A DNA stretch of 64,000 bases, taken from the NCBI RefSeq assembly GCF_037102585.1, contig NW_027043829.1, positions 1,240,001 through 1,304,000 of the forward strand. Direction: 5' to 3'. The stretch is from Saccharomycopsis crataegensis (taxonomy: Eukaryota; Ascomycota; Saccharomycetes; Ascoideales; Saccharomycopsidaceae). The position numbers and the translations under genes are program-made. Of this stretch, positions 1 through 9,307 are shown piece after piece (the stretch's first letter is position 1; every line of letters begins with the position of its first letter). The notes beneath the pieces were generated by a model, which was given only the letters and a program-made list of their open reading frames with translations, did no database searches and was not told the DNA's origin.

Positions 1-1427
1 AAGAATTCCAGAAAATAAAATCAGAAAATCCTAACCCAACTGCCACTGAACAAGTACAAGTTGATGAAAACAATCTGATTGTTGATGACGGGAGTGATAT
101 GGATAAAATTAGTGATGGAATAATATTTGACAGTTTGAAAAAAAATGACCCGAATTTTGAAAGTCCATCGAAAGATGCTTTGCCAATTCCTCCAAAGACC
201 ATTTTTGACTTGAAGAAAGAAGTCCAAATAGTGCAAGACTCGCGTTCTCGATTGAAGCTTTCTTTTGAAAAAAATCAATTTTCGCCTCCTTCTATTTGCA
301 TGTACACATTCCACAACTCTCTTGATGAAATCACTTGTTTGGAATTCAATGAGAATAGTAATCTAGTGGCTGCCGGATTTGAAGATTCTTATATCAAATT
401 GTGGTCGATTGATGGTAATCCTTTGAAATCGATCATCAAAAATGATCCGCAAAACAAACTGAATACCAGAAGATTAATTGGCCATTCAGGTACAGTGTAC
501 AGTTTAAGTTTCTCTCCAGATGGGAACTATCTCCTATCTGCATCGGAGGACGGTACGGTACGTTTATGGTCATTGGACACATACACTTGTCTTGTGATTT
601 ACAAATCTCATAATGATCCGGTTTGGGACGTGAAATTCTCACCATTTGGTCACTATTTCGTGACTGCGTCTCATGATACCACCGCAAGATTATGGTCGGT
701 GGACCATATTTACCCTCTTCGACTCTTTGTTGGCCACATGAGTGATGTTGATTGCGTTGCGTGGTTTCCTAATGCTTGCTACTGTTTCACCGGGTCTCTG
801 GATAAAACTATCAGAATGTGGGATATTCTCAAAGGTGAATGTGTCAGACTTTTTGTCGGACATAGTAGCGCAATTAATGCGTTAGCGGTTCATCCAAGGG
901 GCAGACTTTTGGCTAGTGCTGGTGAAGACTCAATGATTCATTTGTGGGATATTTCTCACGGAAGATTACTCAAATCGATGCGTGGACACTCCCAAAAATG
1001 CTCGATTTATTCATTAGATTTTTCTAAAGACGGTAATGTCCTCGTTAGTGGTGGCAGTGATAATTCCGTACGGATTTGGGACGTAAAGAAAAACTCCGAG
1101 CTTCAATTATCTGAACCAGAACCATTTTTCAATAACGTTGATGAAAACGCCAGTATTTCCAATGACGTTTCCAAGCAAGTGGTATCTAACAAAAACGGGA
1201 CCACCGGGGGTGGACCGGGAAATAATGGCGGCAATGGCGGTGCCAGTGGTAGTGCCAATGAAGGAGGAAGGAAGAAAAACAAGGAACTTGGATCGTGTAC
1301 CAATGATCACGTTGGTGCGTATTTCACCAAGCAAACCAGTGTATTCAAAGTTCACTTCACTAGAAGAAACTTGTGTTTAGCTGCAGGTATTTTCTCTAGT
1401 GGTGATAAATATAACGGCAGTGGTTGA
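1..1427 (+). CDS. TAF5: TFIID/SAGA subunit TAF5, 3' part (5' end outside window)
   Basis: The reading frame is open from base 3, before the first ATG at 99, so this is the C-terminal part of a gene that starts upstream. From about residue 70 of the visible part there are WD40 repeats, including GHSGTVYSLSFSPDG, HDTTARLWSVDHIYPLR and GHSSAINALAVHPRGR, in the order and wording of TAF5. TAF5 is a scaffold of TFIID and SAGA, binding histone-fold TAFs in the nucleus. After the last WD repeat comes a Gly/Asn/Ser-rich insertion, then the conserved tail SVFKVHFTRRNLCLAAG. A CTG codon at 798-800 falls in TGS-x-DKTIRMWD, where yeast and animal TAF5 have Ser or Thr. That supports reading CTG as Ser. It is convergent with the transporter gene downstream. 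Identity is near certain. Confidence 0.95.
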   Translation, partial: EFQKIKSENPNPTATEQVQVDENNLIVDDGSDMDKISDGIIFDSLKKNDPNFESPSKDALPIPPKTIFDLKKEVQIVQDSRSRLKLSFEKNQFSPPSICMYTFHNSLDEITCLEFNENSNLVAAGFEDSYIKLWSIDGNPLKSIIKNDPQNKLNTRRLIGHSGTVYSLSFSPDGNYLLSASEDGTVRLWSLDTYTCLVIYKSHNDPVWDVKFSPFGHYFVTASHDTTARLWSVDHIYPLRLFVGHMSDVDCVAWFPNACYCFTGSLDKTIRMWDILKGECVRLFVGHSSAINALAVHPRGRLLASAGEDSMIHLWDISHGRLLKSMRGHSQKCSIYSLDFSKDGNVLVSGGSDNSVRIWDVKKNSELQLSEPEPFFNNVDENASISNDVSKQVVSNKNGTTGGGPGNNGGNGGASGSANEGGRKKNKELGSCTNDHVGAYFTKQTSVFKVHFTRRNLCLAAGIFSSGDKYNGSG

Positions 1428-1919
1428 GGTTTTGGTTTTTAGTTTTTGTGCTGTTTTAGAATTTCCTCTTGTATACTATGAATGAATGTTTTTTTTTTTT
1501 TTTTTACGTGTTTCCGTAATGTCTAAAATATCGAATTTACAAAATGATTTGTTAGGTCAATGAATTAACAATGTAAAATATCACTTGAAATTGAAAATAA
1601 ATAATAAATAAGTTAATGATAAGTCAAGAAATGAACAGTGAACTGAAGAATCAAAGATAAAACTATGAAACAACAACAAAAAAAATAGCTATAGTAGTAT
1701 TATTAATAATAATAAAATCGTGGCTGAAATGAATGCGGCTCATAAAGCAAGGAATTGAATAAAGTGTATCTTCTTTTAAACAAAAAAAAAAAAATAAAAA
1801 AAGACACATAGTTTCGTTAAATAATAAAAAAGTGTGAAATGATTATTAAAAGTAATGTGAGAGTGGAAAATTGAAGAAAAGAATTAAATGTCAAAAACAA
1901 AGAGTGAGAGACCATTGGC
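1428..1919. other. Convergent intergenic spacer, TAF5 / OPT
   Basis: A/T-rich spacer between two converging genes. It holds a T run at about 1491-1505 and an A run near 1780-1800, which may serve in 3' end formation. I see no gene here. Confidence 0.5.
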
Positions 1920-4214
1920 TTACCAAGAAGATGGACCAAAGAATTCTCCATCTTTCAAAACAATGTTGAAAGCAGTATCGGTGGCGTCCATGGTATTTTC
2001 AATCACCGTATTACCCCACCATTTCGGAGCGGCCACCTGGGTAAAAGTCAAACAGAAGAAGATTAACAATGAGGACCAAGCTAAACCAATGTCTAAACCA
2101 GCAGACAAGGAGTAGTTATACTTGGACCACCAGGCGAACCACTTCTTCTTGATGAACCAGTTGAAAATCAAACCAACCATACACCAAGTTCCGTAATTAT
2201 ATGGAGAAGCTGGTGGAATGTAACCGGTACCTGAGAAGAACACAGGCCAATTGAGCCATTTGACAGGAGAGTTTGGCCATTTTCTGAGAATCAACCAGTT
2301 AACAAATGGCAAAATCATACCAATGATGAAGAAAAACATCAAACCGTAATACAATTGACCTTGGGAGAAAAGTTTTTGAGGACCAATAACACCCCATAAA
2401 ATCGACGCAGAGTAGAAAACGTTGGCGTTAGGACAAGAGAATTTGTTTTCTTGGTGTTCTGTACAAACCCCTTTGATGTTACCTTGGGCCCATTTCATGA
2501 CAAAAAGTTGTACAAAAGAACCCCAAATAGTGGCCGCAAATTGTGCAGCAAACATAACTCTAGGAGAAATTTTCATGTAGTATCCGAGCTTCATGTCCAG
2601 AGCAAATGTAACCGCTTGGGCATTGGTGATATAACCAAAAGTCTTGAAAAACATCATACAAATTGGCTTACCTGGAACCATGTAACCAATGATGAATTCC
2701 GTCAAAACATTCAAACCAATGCTAATATTAGTGATGGCAGCAATAATCCCAACTGGGAACAAGAAGAGGAAGGAAATTGCGAGGGCAACAAACACTGACC
2801 AAATAGGCATTTCAGTATCCCAACATCTCATAGCCACAATAGCAAAAGCCAAGAAAATCACAAAAACCACTGCGTACCACCAATCTGGACATTCTTTATA
2901 AGCTCTCATCAATCTGTTGTGGACATCTTCCTTTTCTTTACTCTTTAGTTGTTTCATGATATCCTTAGAGTGAAAGAGGAGTGTATGGACGATGGTGGCA
3001 GTAATAGCAGCAAATGATAAACCATAAGAGATAGAAAAGGTAGTGGACAAATAAATTGGAGAGTATTTGTTGTATTCGGCTTCGTTGAAACTCAACTTTT
3101 CATCAACAATTCTGCTGACGTTATAAACTTGCTGGAATCTATCGTAGGTGTTTGAGTCGGACATTGGCAAATACTTGGAGTGCCACACATTTGAGTAATG
3201 CAAGGCCGGACAAACGATCCAGAAGATGGTGATCATTGATAACAAAATGGTGAAAATAGCACTTGCTGGTGGAATCAATGGAGATCCAAGATAACCAGCA
3301 ATTTGGTACCAGTCAAAAGTGACAGGAATCATCCCGAGACCAGTGGTGGCTCCAAATAATTGATTGACAACAGCATTTTGGGGGAAAATCCAAGTCATAA
3401 ACGCAAATGATGATAAAGCTTGGAACAAATAGCCTGGGATAAAGTACCAACAGAAACTTGCGATGAATGCAAAAGCAAAGAACTTTAATCTTGAAACTGT
3501 CCATCCGTTTGCAGGCTGATTATCGTTGATGTGAATGTTAGTCAAGAAAGTGGCAGTGATCAAGTTTGATGGCCAAACCATAGAAGGTGGAGAAACCAAC
3601 ACTTTTCTTGCTAAACCACCAAGAGACAAACCGATACACTGAGTAGACAATAAAGCCAAAATATTGAAACCCCAACCGAAATCCTTTTTGTAATAGTTGT
3701 TCATAGCCAACAAGATATCGGTACAGTAGGCAACACCAAAAGAAACATTGGCCATGATGGTAATCAAAGAATGTTCTTTCAAGTTGAATGGACCTGGGTT
3801 CAATGGCACACCAAAAATATTGATTTCTGGCAAGCACTTGTGCCAAGCAGCACCGATTGGCCAAGCAATAATGGTAGTGACAAACACAGAGATAGAAAAA
3901 GATGGTGCACGCAAAGAAAAGAACATGTTAAGACCAGCACCAAGTGTACACATTAAAAGCCCTATAAACCATGCTCTGATAGTATTGTGTGGAATAGATG
4001 GGTCATCTGTATTAGGAATGGCAGCTCTGACTTCTGGGTAGATGGAGTTCTCATTAGGGTCGATTTCCTCTATTCTAACACCGGTTTCTATATCGATTTG
4101 TTGGAGTTCTGGATTCTCTTTGCTCTCAAAGACTTCGGAAGTTTCAATGTCATAGTTGACTTTTTCGTCCTTTAAGTCATGATCATTCGATCGATGCTCT
4201 TTCACAGTCTCCAT
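1920..4214 (-). CDS. OPT-family oligopeptide transporter
   Basis: A 764-residue polytopic membrane protein of the oligopeptide transporter (OPT) family, which imports tetra/pentapeptides or glutathione with protons at the plasma membrane. The first ~90 residues are hydrophilic and acidic. Then follow about 12-16 hydrophobic segments, with the family signature NPGPFNLKEHSLI early and a late block (KTFGYITNAQAVTFA, YYMKISPRVMFAAQ) that matches the second OPT signature. Length is usual for the family. I take the ATG at 4214 (METVKEHR); the frame runs four codons further, but only to a TTG. A CTG codon at 2598-2600 lies just before DMKLGYYMK, where relatives have Ser or Gly, which fits CTG = Ser. 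The upstream spacer has a GATAAG at about 4283, compatible with nitrogen control. Which OPT paralogue this is cannot be told. Confidence 0.9.
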   Translation of the reverse strand: METVKEHRSNDHDLKDEKVNYDIETSEVFESKENPELQQIDIETGVRIEEIDPNENSIYPEVRAAIPNTDDPSIPHNTIRAWFIGLLMCTLGAGLNMFFSLRAPSFSISVFVTTIIAWPIGAAWHKCLPEINIFGVPLNPGPFNLKEHSLITIMANVSFGVAYCTDILLAMNNYYKKDFGWGFNILALLSTQCIGLSLGGLARKVLVSPPSMVWPSNLITATFLTNIHINDNQPANGWTVSRLKFFAFAFIASFCWYFIPGYLFQALSSFAFMTWIFPQNAVVNQLFGATTGLGMIPVTFDWYQIAGYLGSPLIPPASAIFTILLSMITIFWIVCPALHYSNVWHSKYLPMSDSNTYDRFQQVYNVSRIVDEKLSFNEAEYNKYSPIYLSTTFSISYGLSFAAITATIVHTLLFHSKDIMKQLKSKEKEDVHNRLMRAYKECPDWWYAVVFVIFLAFAIVAMRCWDTEMPIWSVFVALAISFLFLFPVGIIAAITNISIGLNVLTEFIIGYMVPGKPICMMFFKTFGYITNAQAVTFALDMKLGYYMKISPRVMFAAQFAATIWGSFVQLFVMKWAQGNIKGVCTEHQENKFSCPNANVFYSASILWGVIGPQKLFSQGQLYYGLMFFFIIGMILPFVNWLILRKWPNSPVKWLNWPVFFSGTGYIPPASPYNYGTWCMVGLIFNWFIKKKWFAWWSKYNYSLSAGLDIGLAWSSLLIFFCLTFTQVAAPKWWGNTVIENTMDATDTAFNIVLKDGEFFGPSSW

Positions 4215-5208
4215 AGTATTAAACAATATATGACGATAATTTGGAAAGATTCAAATTTATGATAAAGACAAGCACAATGGTTGATAAGGAAGAGGAGGAG
4301 AAAAGAAACGAGGATTAATATATAGGAAAGTGTCTTGTGACTTAAAAAAGAAAATACAATATCCGGAATTTTAATGGAATGGATATTCATTTATATAGCA
4401 TCAGAACTATGGATATTTCTCCAGTGAGTAATGCCATCCCTGAAATTTCTTGTGGACGGCGTTGTTCATGTTGAGCATTCCAGACGCACGCACGGCCCGC
4501 ACACCACGCCTTGTGCTGATATGATTTCTGGTTCACCAACACCAAAAGACGTGCGGCAAATACAAAGGACCAAGAATTATTCTCTCGATATAAATATATC
4601 CATAACGTTTTATTTGGGTCATTTTCGAATAGGTACGTCAGATACTTGCTGCGTCCGAAGCGTTGTCACCAAATTCCATATCCCTGAGTCATTTCACATG
4701 ACCATTCCACAAATTTATCTGCTAGTTTGCTTATCTGTACTAGTACTATCAGTCAAATAATGCCGGTACTGAGAATTAATAGATTGCTTAAAGATGGTTA
4801 ATTGAGAAGATGTGCTAAGAACATTGTGCAGTTTGTTGTTCCCTGGGTACCCGCTAAAATAGAACCCCATGGAAATAACAGAATATCCAATGTGACATTG
4901 CCGTCCATTAATTACAAAGCATATAAATCTAAATTTCTTCTCAAACCGATAGCGCTACAAGTTGTTTCGATCAATGTAATTCGAGATGATTTTGACAGGT
5001 CGAATCTCTCTATTAATCAGAAGATGAGATGAGATGTTTTCCGGCCGAACTTTTATAGCGCTGAAAGTTTTTTCTTTTTTTTTTTTTTTATTTTTTTTTT
5101 TGATCTTGGGCACGTGAGTTTTTTTTTTTTTTTTTTTTTTTTGAAGACAAGGGAAAAAAAAATTCACAATGTTAGATGATGAGTTGACAAAAGCACCAGC
5201 ATTCAAAA
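4215..5208. promoter_or_regulatory. Divergent promoter region, OPT transporter / RPB10
   Basis: About 1 kb between two divergently transcribed genes. On the RPB10 side an E-box CACGTG (5111-5116, a Cbf1-type site) is flanked by long T tracts (about 5068-5100 and 5119-5142), a usual nucleosome-free promoter layout. A short ATG frame at 5169 overlaps the RPB10 start out of frame. A 109-codon frame at 4431-4760 shows no family resemblance and is not called. Confidence 0.5.
5111..5116. promoter_or_regulatory. CACGTG E-box upstream of RPB10
   Basis: Palindromic CACGTG 93 bp before the RPB10 ATG, between two poly(dT) tracts. This is the core site of Cbf1 and other bHLH factors. Function is inferred from position only. 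Confidence 0.4.
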
Positions 5209-5424
5209 ATGATCATTCCTGTCCGTTGTTTTTCATGTGGTAAAGTTGTTGGTGACAAGTGGGAACCATACTTGACTTACCTTGAAGAAGATCTCAGTGA
5301 AGCCGAAGCTCTCGACAAGTTGGGACTTAAAAGATACTGCTGCAGAAGAATGGTGTTGACCCATGTTGATTTGATTGAAAAGTTCTTGAAGTACAACCCA
5401 TTGGAAAAGAAAGACATTAACTAA
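5209..5424 (+). CDS. RPB10: RNA polymerase I/II/III shared subunit Rpb10 (ABC10-beta)
   Basis: A 71-residue protein that matches Rpb10 almost throughout: [18 protein letters not shown] at the start, [20 protein letters not shown] in the middle and YNPLEKKD at the end. It is a zinc-binding subunit shared by the three nuclear RNA polymerases. The zinc ligands are Cys7 and Cys10 and the CC pair in RYCCRR, with the atypical CxxC...CC spacing of the family. The start is fixed because the family begins MI[IV]PVRCF. There is no in-frame CTG codon, and leucine is written TTG, CTT or CTC, as expected for a well-expressed gene where CTG is avoided. It is convergent with KAP120. Confidence 0.98.
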   Translation: MIIPVRCFSCGKVVGDKWEPYLTYLEEDLSEAEALDKLGLKRYCCRRMVLTHVDLIEKFLKYNPLEKKDIN

Positions 5425-5861
5425 GAACGTTTTTTAAAATGTCTGGATGAAAGTATTGGAGGTGCTGGCATTGGGAGAATGAATTGTGGCCAATCTCCCC
5501 TGTATTATTAGATTTCACTGTTTTAATTATTATTGTCATTTTTTTTCCGTCTGCTTAATTTGTTTTAAGTTGAGTATCTATGGTGTTTGATTATGAAAGA
5601 TCAGTGATGCTTAGTTTCTGGATAGAAAAGTGAGTCCAAGAAAAGATTGGAAGCAATTTATTTGAGTCACATTAACCCAAAGATAAAGAATTGTTTTTCA
5701 ACAAAATCTCATTTATGAAACCAGTCTACTTTCTCAATTAAGGAGAAAAGAGCGTTTTTATTTTTTCTATGTATAACGGTTTATATTTAGATGGATGTAC
5801 TGTATATTTTATTTTATTGCATAATGTAGCGATTTTTATTCAACACTTCTAAGTATATAGA
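5425..5861. other. Convergent intergenic spacer, RPB10 / KAP120
   Basis: A/T-rich spacer between converging genes. It presumably holds both 3' ends. I see nothing else in it. Confidence 0.5.
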
Positions 5862-8800
5862 CTATTGGATCTTTAATTGAAGGTTTTCCAAAAACCCTTC
5901 ATCAACAAATTCTAACATCTGTCTGTATCCTTCATTTCCGAATTCATTTTCTAATTCATTCAAAATATGCTTGATATAATTCTTTGTGCACACGATATGC
6001 ACGGGATCATTTTTCACTATAACATTGTGATAACGTTTAAATTCCATGGTTTCCTCCATTTCATAAATTCCAGTATCTATTGGATCTAAGCAGCTATCCA
6101 TTTCACGGAGCTCTTGATTATTCTGGTACATCAAATCGAATTCGTAGTAATTGAAGCATTTGTAATAAGCTTTGCAATCGCCCTGTGAAGATTCGTTAAT
6201 TTCATCAAGATAGGTAGACCATATGGAAAAAATTAGATTGATATTTTCTTTGATATAAATGAGGTTCCGAAGAAATTCATTTGATGTCATCAATAACAAG
6301 TTAGATAATCCAAGTAGATTTTGCTTTTTCTTCCGAGCGTCAAAGATATTGCCCGTATTGATAAGCCAGCTATTAAAAAACTGCTTTAGAATATTCACAT
6401 CACCCACCACGTTCCAAAGTATGTCGGAAACAATCTTGGAGTTGCTGAAGAAAAATCTAGAAACAATTAAAATCAATTTATTGATGGTTAAAATCGAATT
6501 TTGGTCTTGATCCGCTATCACCATCACCAATTGTTCAAAGATACCACTATTAACCATAAGTTCATAAAACGATTTGACAATATCCTTGGAGTTATTGAGT
6601 TCATTGGAATCATAAAATTCGTATGTCTTAACAAATAATAAATCAATGATGGACAATACGAGGTCTAGCGAATCATCTCTCATATATGAAATGTTCTTGG
6701 AGGCAGCAGCAAGAACGCTTTTTACAAGCTCATTCATTTCATGGTTGGATAAGATTATCTGGATTGGCATGATGATGAGATAGCTTCTGACAATTGATAA
6801 AATCAAAGGCAAGATCTCTGTTGTGTTCAATAAAGGCTCATAGATTAATTTGAATTTATTGAAAATAAGATCCTGGAGCACTGGATCGTTTTCGTTGTTT
6901 TCAAGCGGATAATATTCCATAACAGATTGCCACAATTCGAAGCCATCTTCAGACAACACGTTGTAGAACTCAGAATCGTATGAGCAACATGACTGGATGA
7001 TTTCGAAACTGATATGCGATGTTAATTTTGAGTTCTTGAAACATTTGATTAAGTTTTTCAAAATTCTAATCAAAATATTTTTGATCATCAAACTTTCGCT
7101 ATAATTTGCTTCAAAATATTTCCATATCGAGGGGTATGCTTCCATTAAATTATTCAATTGGTTAAGTTCAATAAGCGATCCATTTCTTTCCAAAAGAGAG
7201 TTTAAGCAATTCAAAATGAACAATTTTGATTCTATCAAATCCATTTCATTTAGAAAAGTGATTAATTTTTCAACAAAAAACGATGAATATGCTTTGAAAT
7301 CCTCTTTTCTAAAATCCCATTCCTCAATTACTATTTTCAAAGTCTTCACCACAGATAATTGTAAAACTTTATCAGTGTCTTGTAAAATATTCCACAACAA
7401 ATCATAAATTTTTATTCTATTTTCCCTGGAGCATTTAATGGAAACCCATTCATCTATGATCAAACAAGCCCTTCTTTTCAAAATTTTCAACTCCACACTA
7501 CTATTGGAGGAATTTAGTGAAGGAATCAACGTATTTGTCAAGAACATATCAAAATCAATAATATCAGCAATAGCCACCCCACTTAATTGAATAATGGCAA
7601 ATATGGAATCCTTCAACAAAATTAATTGGAGATCCTGTCCCGCATTTTCAATTTTGCCATTGATTTCGGTGATTTTGTTCAATGTGAATGGAACTAGGAG
7701 CTCCTTATATGATGTGATCAAGGTTTGGAAGAAATTCTCAGAGCAGGGACGGATCTGGTACTCCCAACTTTCAAGAAGTTCTTCATTAATGAATTCCTCA
7801 GGGTTGTCATTCCAATTTTCAAGTGCAGCGGGTCTCAATTTTAGATACCAATTGATAATCAACTCGGTCAACGAGATAATTAAATTATCCGTTAGAAAAG
7901 TATTAAGTTTCTCATTTGCTTTTTGAGAATCTTCTTTAGTTATACTTGACTTCAACAAAATGGTTTCTCCTTTCTTGTTTAACATGACCAATTGCTTAAA
8001 TATAAGTAAAGACTTGATGGCTATAGTGGCCCAGAAATTTTCACTGTCATCCTCTTCACTGCTGTTATAAATCACGCTTGCCTGACTTTCTAATATTCCC
8101 AATAGCAACATCAAAATATCGGTAGAATTATGAATCAATAAAAATGAGTTCGAGTTTGAATAAATATAATTATAATACAACTTGCATTCACACTTCAAGA
8201 ATTTCTCCAACTTTCCAAAAATCAACAGGTCATTAGAGGATTGTGATGATTCCAAGTTTTTATACTCCAAAAGCAATTTTTGAAAATGTTTGAGGTTCAT
8301 GTTGAAAAAATCGTTAATTAACTCATCTTTGTGAGGAGCCATGTATCCATCGACAATAATTCTTCTTAGAACCTTAAGACAGAGATAATCAATGTCGATG
8401 ATCCTAGTGTCATCGATTTCACTAATTTTGGCGGTATTATTGATCCATTCGTTAAAGAAAGTCGTATAAATTTCGATAATCAATGGAGTTATTAATGGCG
8501 TCTTCATTTGCATCGATGCTTTAGTTCTACCAATCTTTACTTGACTTAGCGCTTTAATGATCTGGTTCAAAATTGTCAAAATGTTGAAGATTCTTACAAA
8601 GTTTCTGTTGCGAAACCCTTCCAACAACATGGAATCTATATCGGAGAATAAGTTTGGCCAGGTATTTGGAAACTCAAACCGGCAAACCTTCGCAGTGGCA
8701 TGGGCATTTTGTATTAACATTTGTGAATTATCTTCATCAATCAACTCAAACAATCTCCCCATGATTTGCAGTTTTTCCTCCTTGCTGATCACCCCGCCAT

Positions 8801-9026
8801 TCCTTACTGATCTCCAATGCTTATCAACCCCGTTCTTGAATTGAATAATACTCAACCATCTGACCTGTAAAGGAATGGTAAGGTCCAAATATACCGATTG
8901 GAGAAGATAGTGATAACTTGGCAATGTGGACCATTCTTTGAGTTGGTTTTCTGCCAATTTCCCCCGAGAGTTACGCTCTTGGGTATCAGAGAGCGACTGG
9001 ATCAAATTTATTAAGTTCAATTCCAT
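5862..9026 (-). CDS. KAP120: Importin-beta family karyopherin, Kap120 / importin-11 type
   Basis: A 1054-residue helical protein. The N-terminal 110 residues match the importin-beta N-terminal domain, which binds Ran: LAENQLKEWSTLPSYHYLL, then LQVRWLSIIQFKNGVDKHWR, and then a CRFEFPNTWPNLFSDI block as in human importin-11. The remainder looks like HEAT-type helical repeats without catalytic motifs. Kap120 carries cargo such as 60S pre-ribosome factors across the nuclear pore. The length fits the family (about 1000 residues). The ATG at 9026 gives MELNLINLIQSL, a normal start. The 281-bp upstream spacer has a CACGTG at 9133-9138. Assignment to Kap120 over other karyopherins rests on the N-terminal match. 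Confidence 0.85.
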   Translation of the reverse strand: MELNLINLIQSLSDTQERNSRGKLAENQLKEWSTLPSYHYLLQSVYLDLTIPLQVRWLSIIQFKNGVDKHWRSVRNGGVISKEEKLQIMGRLFELIDEDNSQMLIQNAHATAKVCRFEFPNTWPNLFSDIDSMLLEGFRNRNFVRIFNILTILNQIIKALSQVKIGRTKASMQMKTPLITPLIIEIYTTFFNEWINNTAKISEIDDTRIIDIDYLCLKVLRRIIVDGYMAPHKDELINDFFNMNLKHFQKLLLEYKNLESSQSSNDLLIFGKLEKFLKCECKLYYNYIYSNSNSFLLIHNSTDILMLLLGILESQASVIYNSSEEDDSENFWATIAIKSLLIFKQLVMLNKKGETILLKSSITKEDSQKANEKLNTFLTDNLIISLTELIINWYLKLRPAALENWNDNPEEFINEELLESWEYQIRPCSENFFQTLITSYKELLVPFTLNKITEINGKIENAGQDLQLILLKDSIFAIIQLSGVAIADIIDFDMFLTNTLIPSLNSSNSSVELKILKRRACLIIDEWVSIKCSRENRIKIYDLLWNILQDTDKVLQLSVVKTLKIVIEEWDFRKEDFKAYSSFFVEKLITFLNEMDLIESKLFILNCLNSLLERNGSLIELNQLNNLMEAYPSIWKYFEANYSESLMIKNILIRILKNLIKCFKNSKLTSHISFEIIQSCCSYDSEFYNVLSEDGFELWQSVMEYYPLENNENDPVLQDLIFNKFKLIYEPLLNTTEILPLILSIVRSYLIIMPIQIILSNHEMNELVKSVLAAASKNISYMRDDSLDLVLSIIDLLFVKTYEFYDSNELNNSKDIVKSFYELMVNSGIFEQLVMVIADQDQNSILTINKLILIVSRFFFSNSKIVSDILWNVVGDVNILKQFFNSWLINTGNIFDARKKKQNLLGLSNLLLMTSNEFLRNLIYIKENINLIFSIWSTYLDEINESSQGDCKAYYKCFNYYEFDLMYQNNQELREMDSCLDPIDTGIYEMEETMEFKRYHNVIVKNDPVHIVCTKNYIKHILNELENEFGNEGYRQMLEFVDEGFLENLQLKIQ

Positions 9027-9132
9027 CAGTTGCTATTATTGTTAACCAATGTCATTTCTTTGATTGAAGGTTCAGTGAAAAAACGCAAAGTTTTAACAAA
9101 CAAGGAGAAGAGAAAAAAAATTAGAGATGATG

Positions 9133-9138
9133 CACGTG
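9133..9138. promoter_or_regulatory. CACGTG E-box upstream of KAP120
   Basis: Palindromic CACGTG about 107 bp before the KAP120 start. It is the same core seen before RPB10, LAT1 and beside the tRNA gene. Only the sequence match supports a role. Confidence 0.35.
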
Positions 9139-9307
9139 CCAGATGAAGGACCCAGACTTACGGCTCTACATCTTTTTGAATTGAAACACTTTTGTCAATA
9201 TTACTCGAGGTTTCTTTTCTACAATTTCTGTGTGCCATAAATGCTTTTTAGTTTCTATATCTCAAAAGAAAAAAGTGTGTCATAAATTCATTAAATTCTT
9301 CACATCA

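Noticed and set aside
4431-4760. A 109-codon frame in the OPT/RPB10 spacer
   Set aside because: No recognisable motif, and it lies across a divergent promoter. Likely chance.
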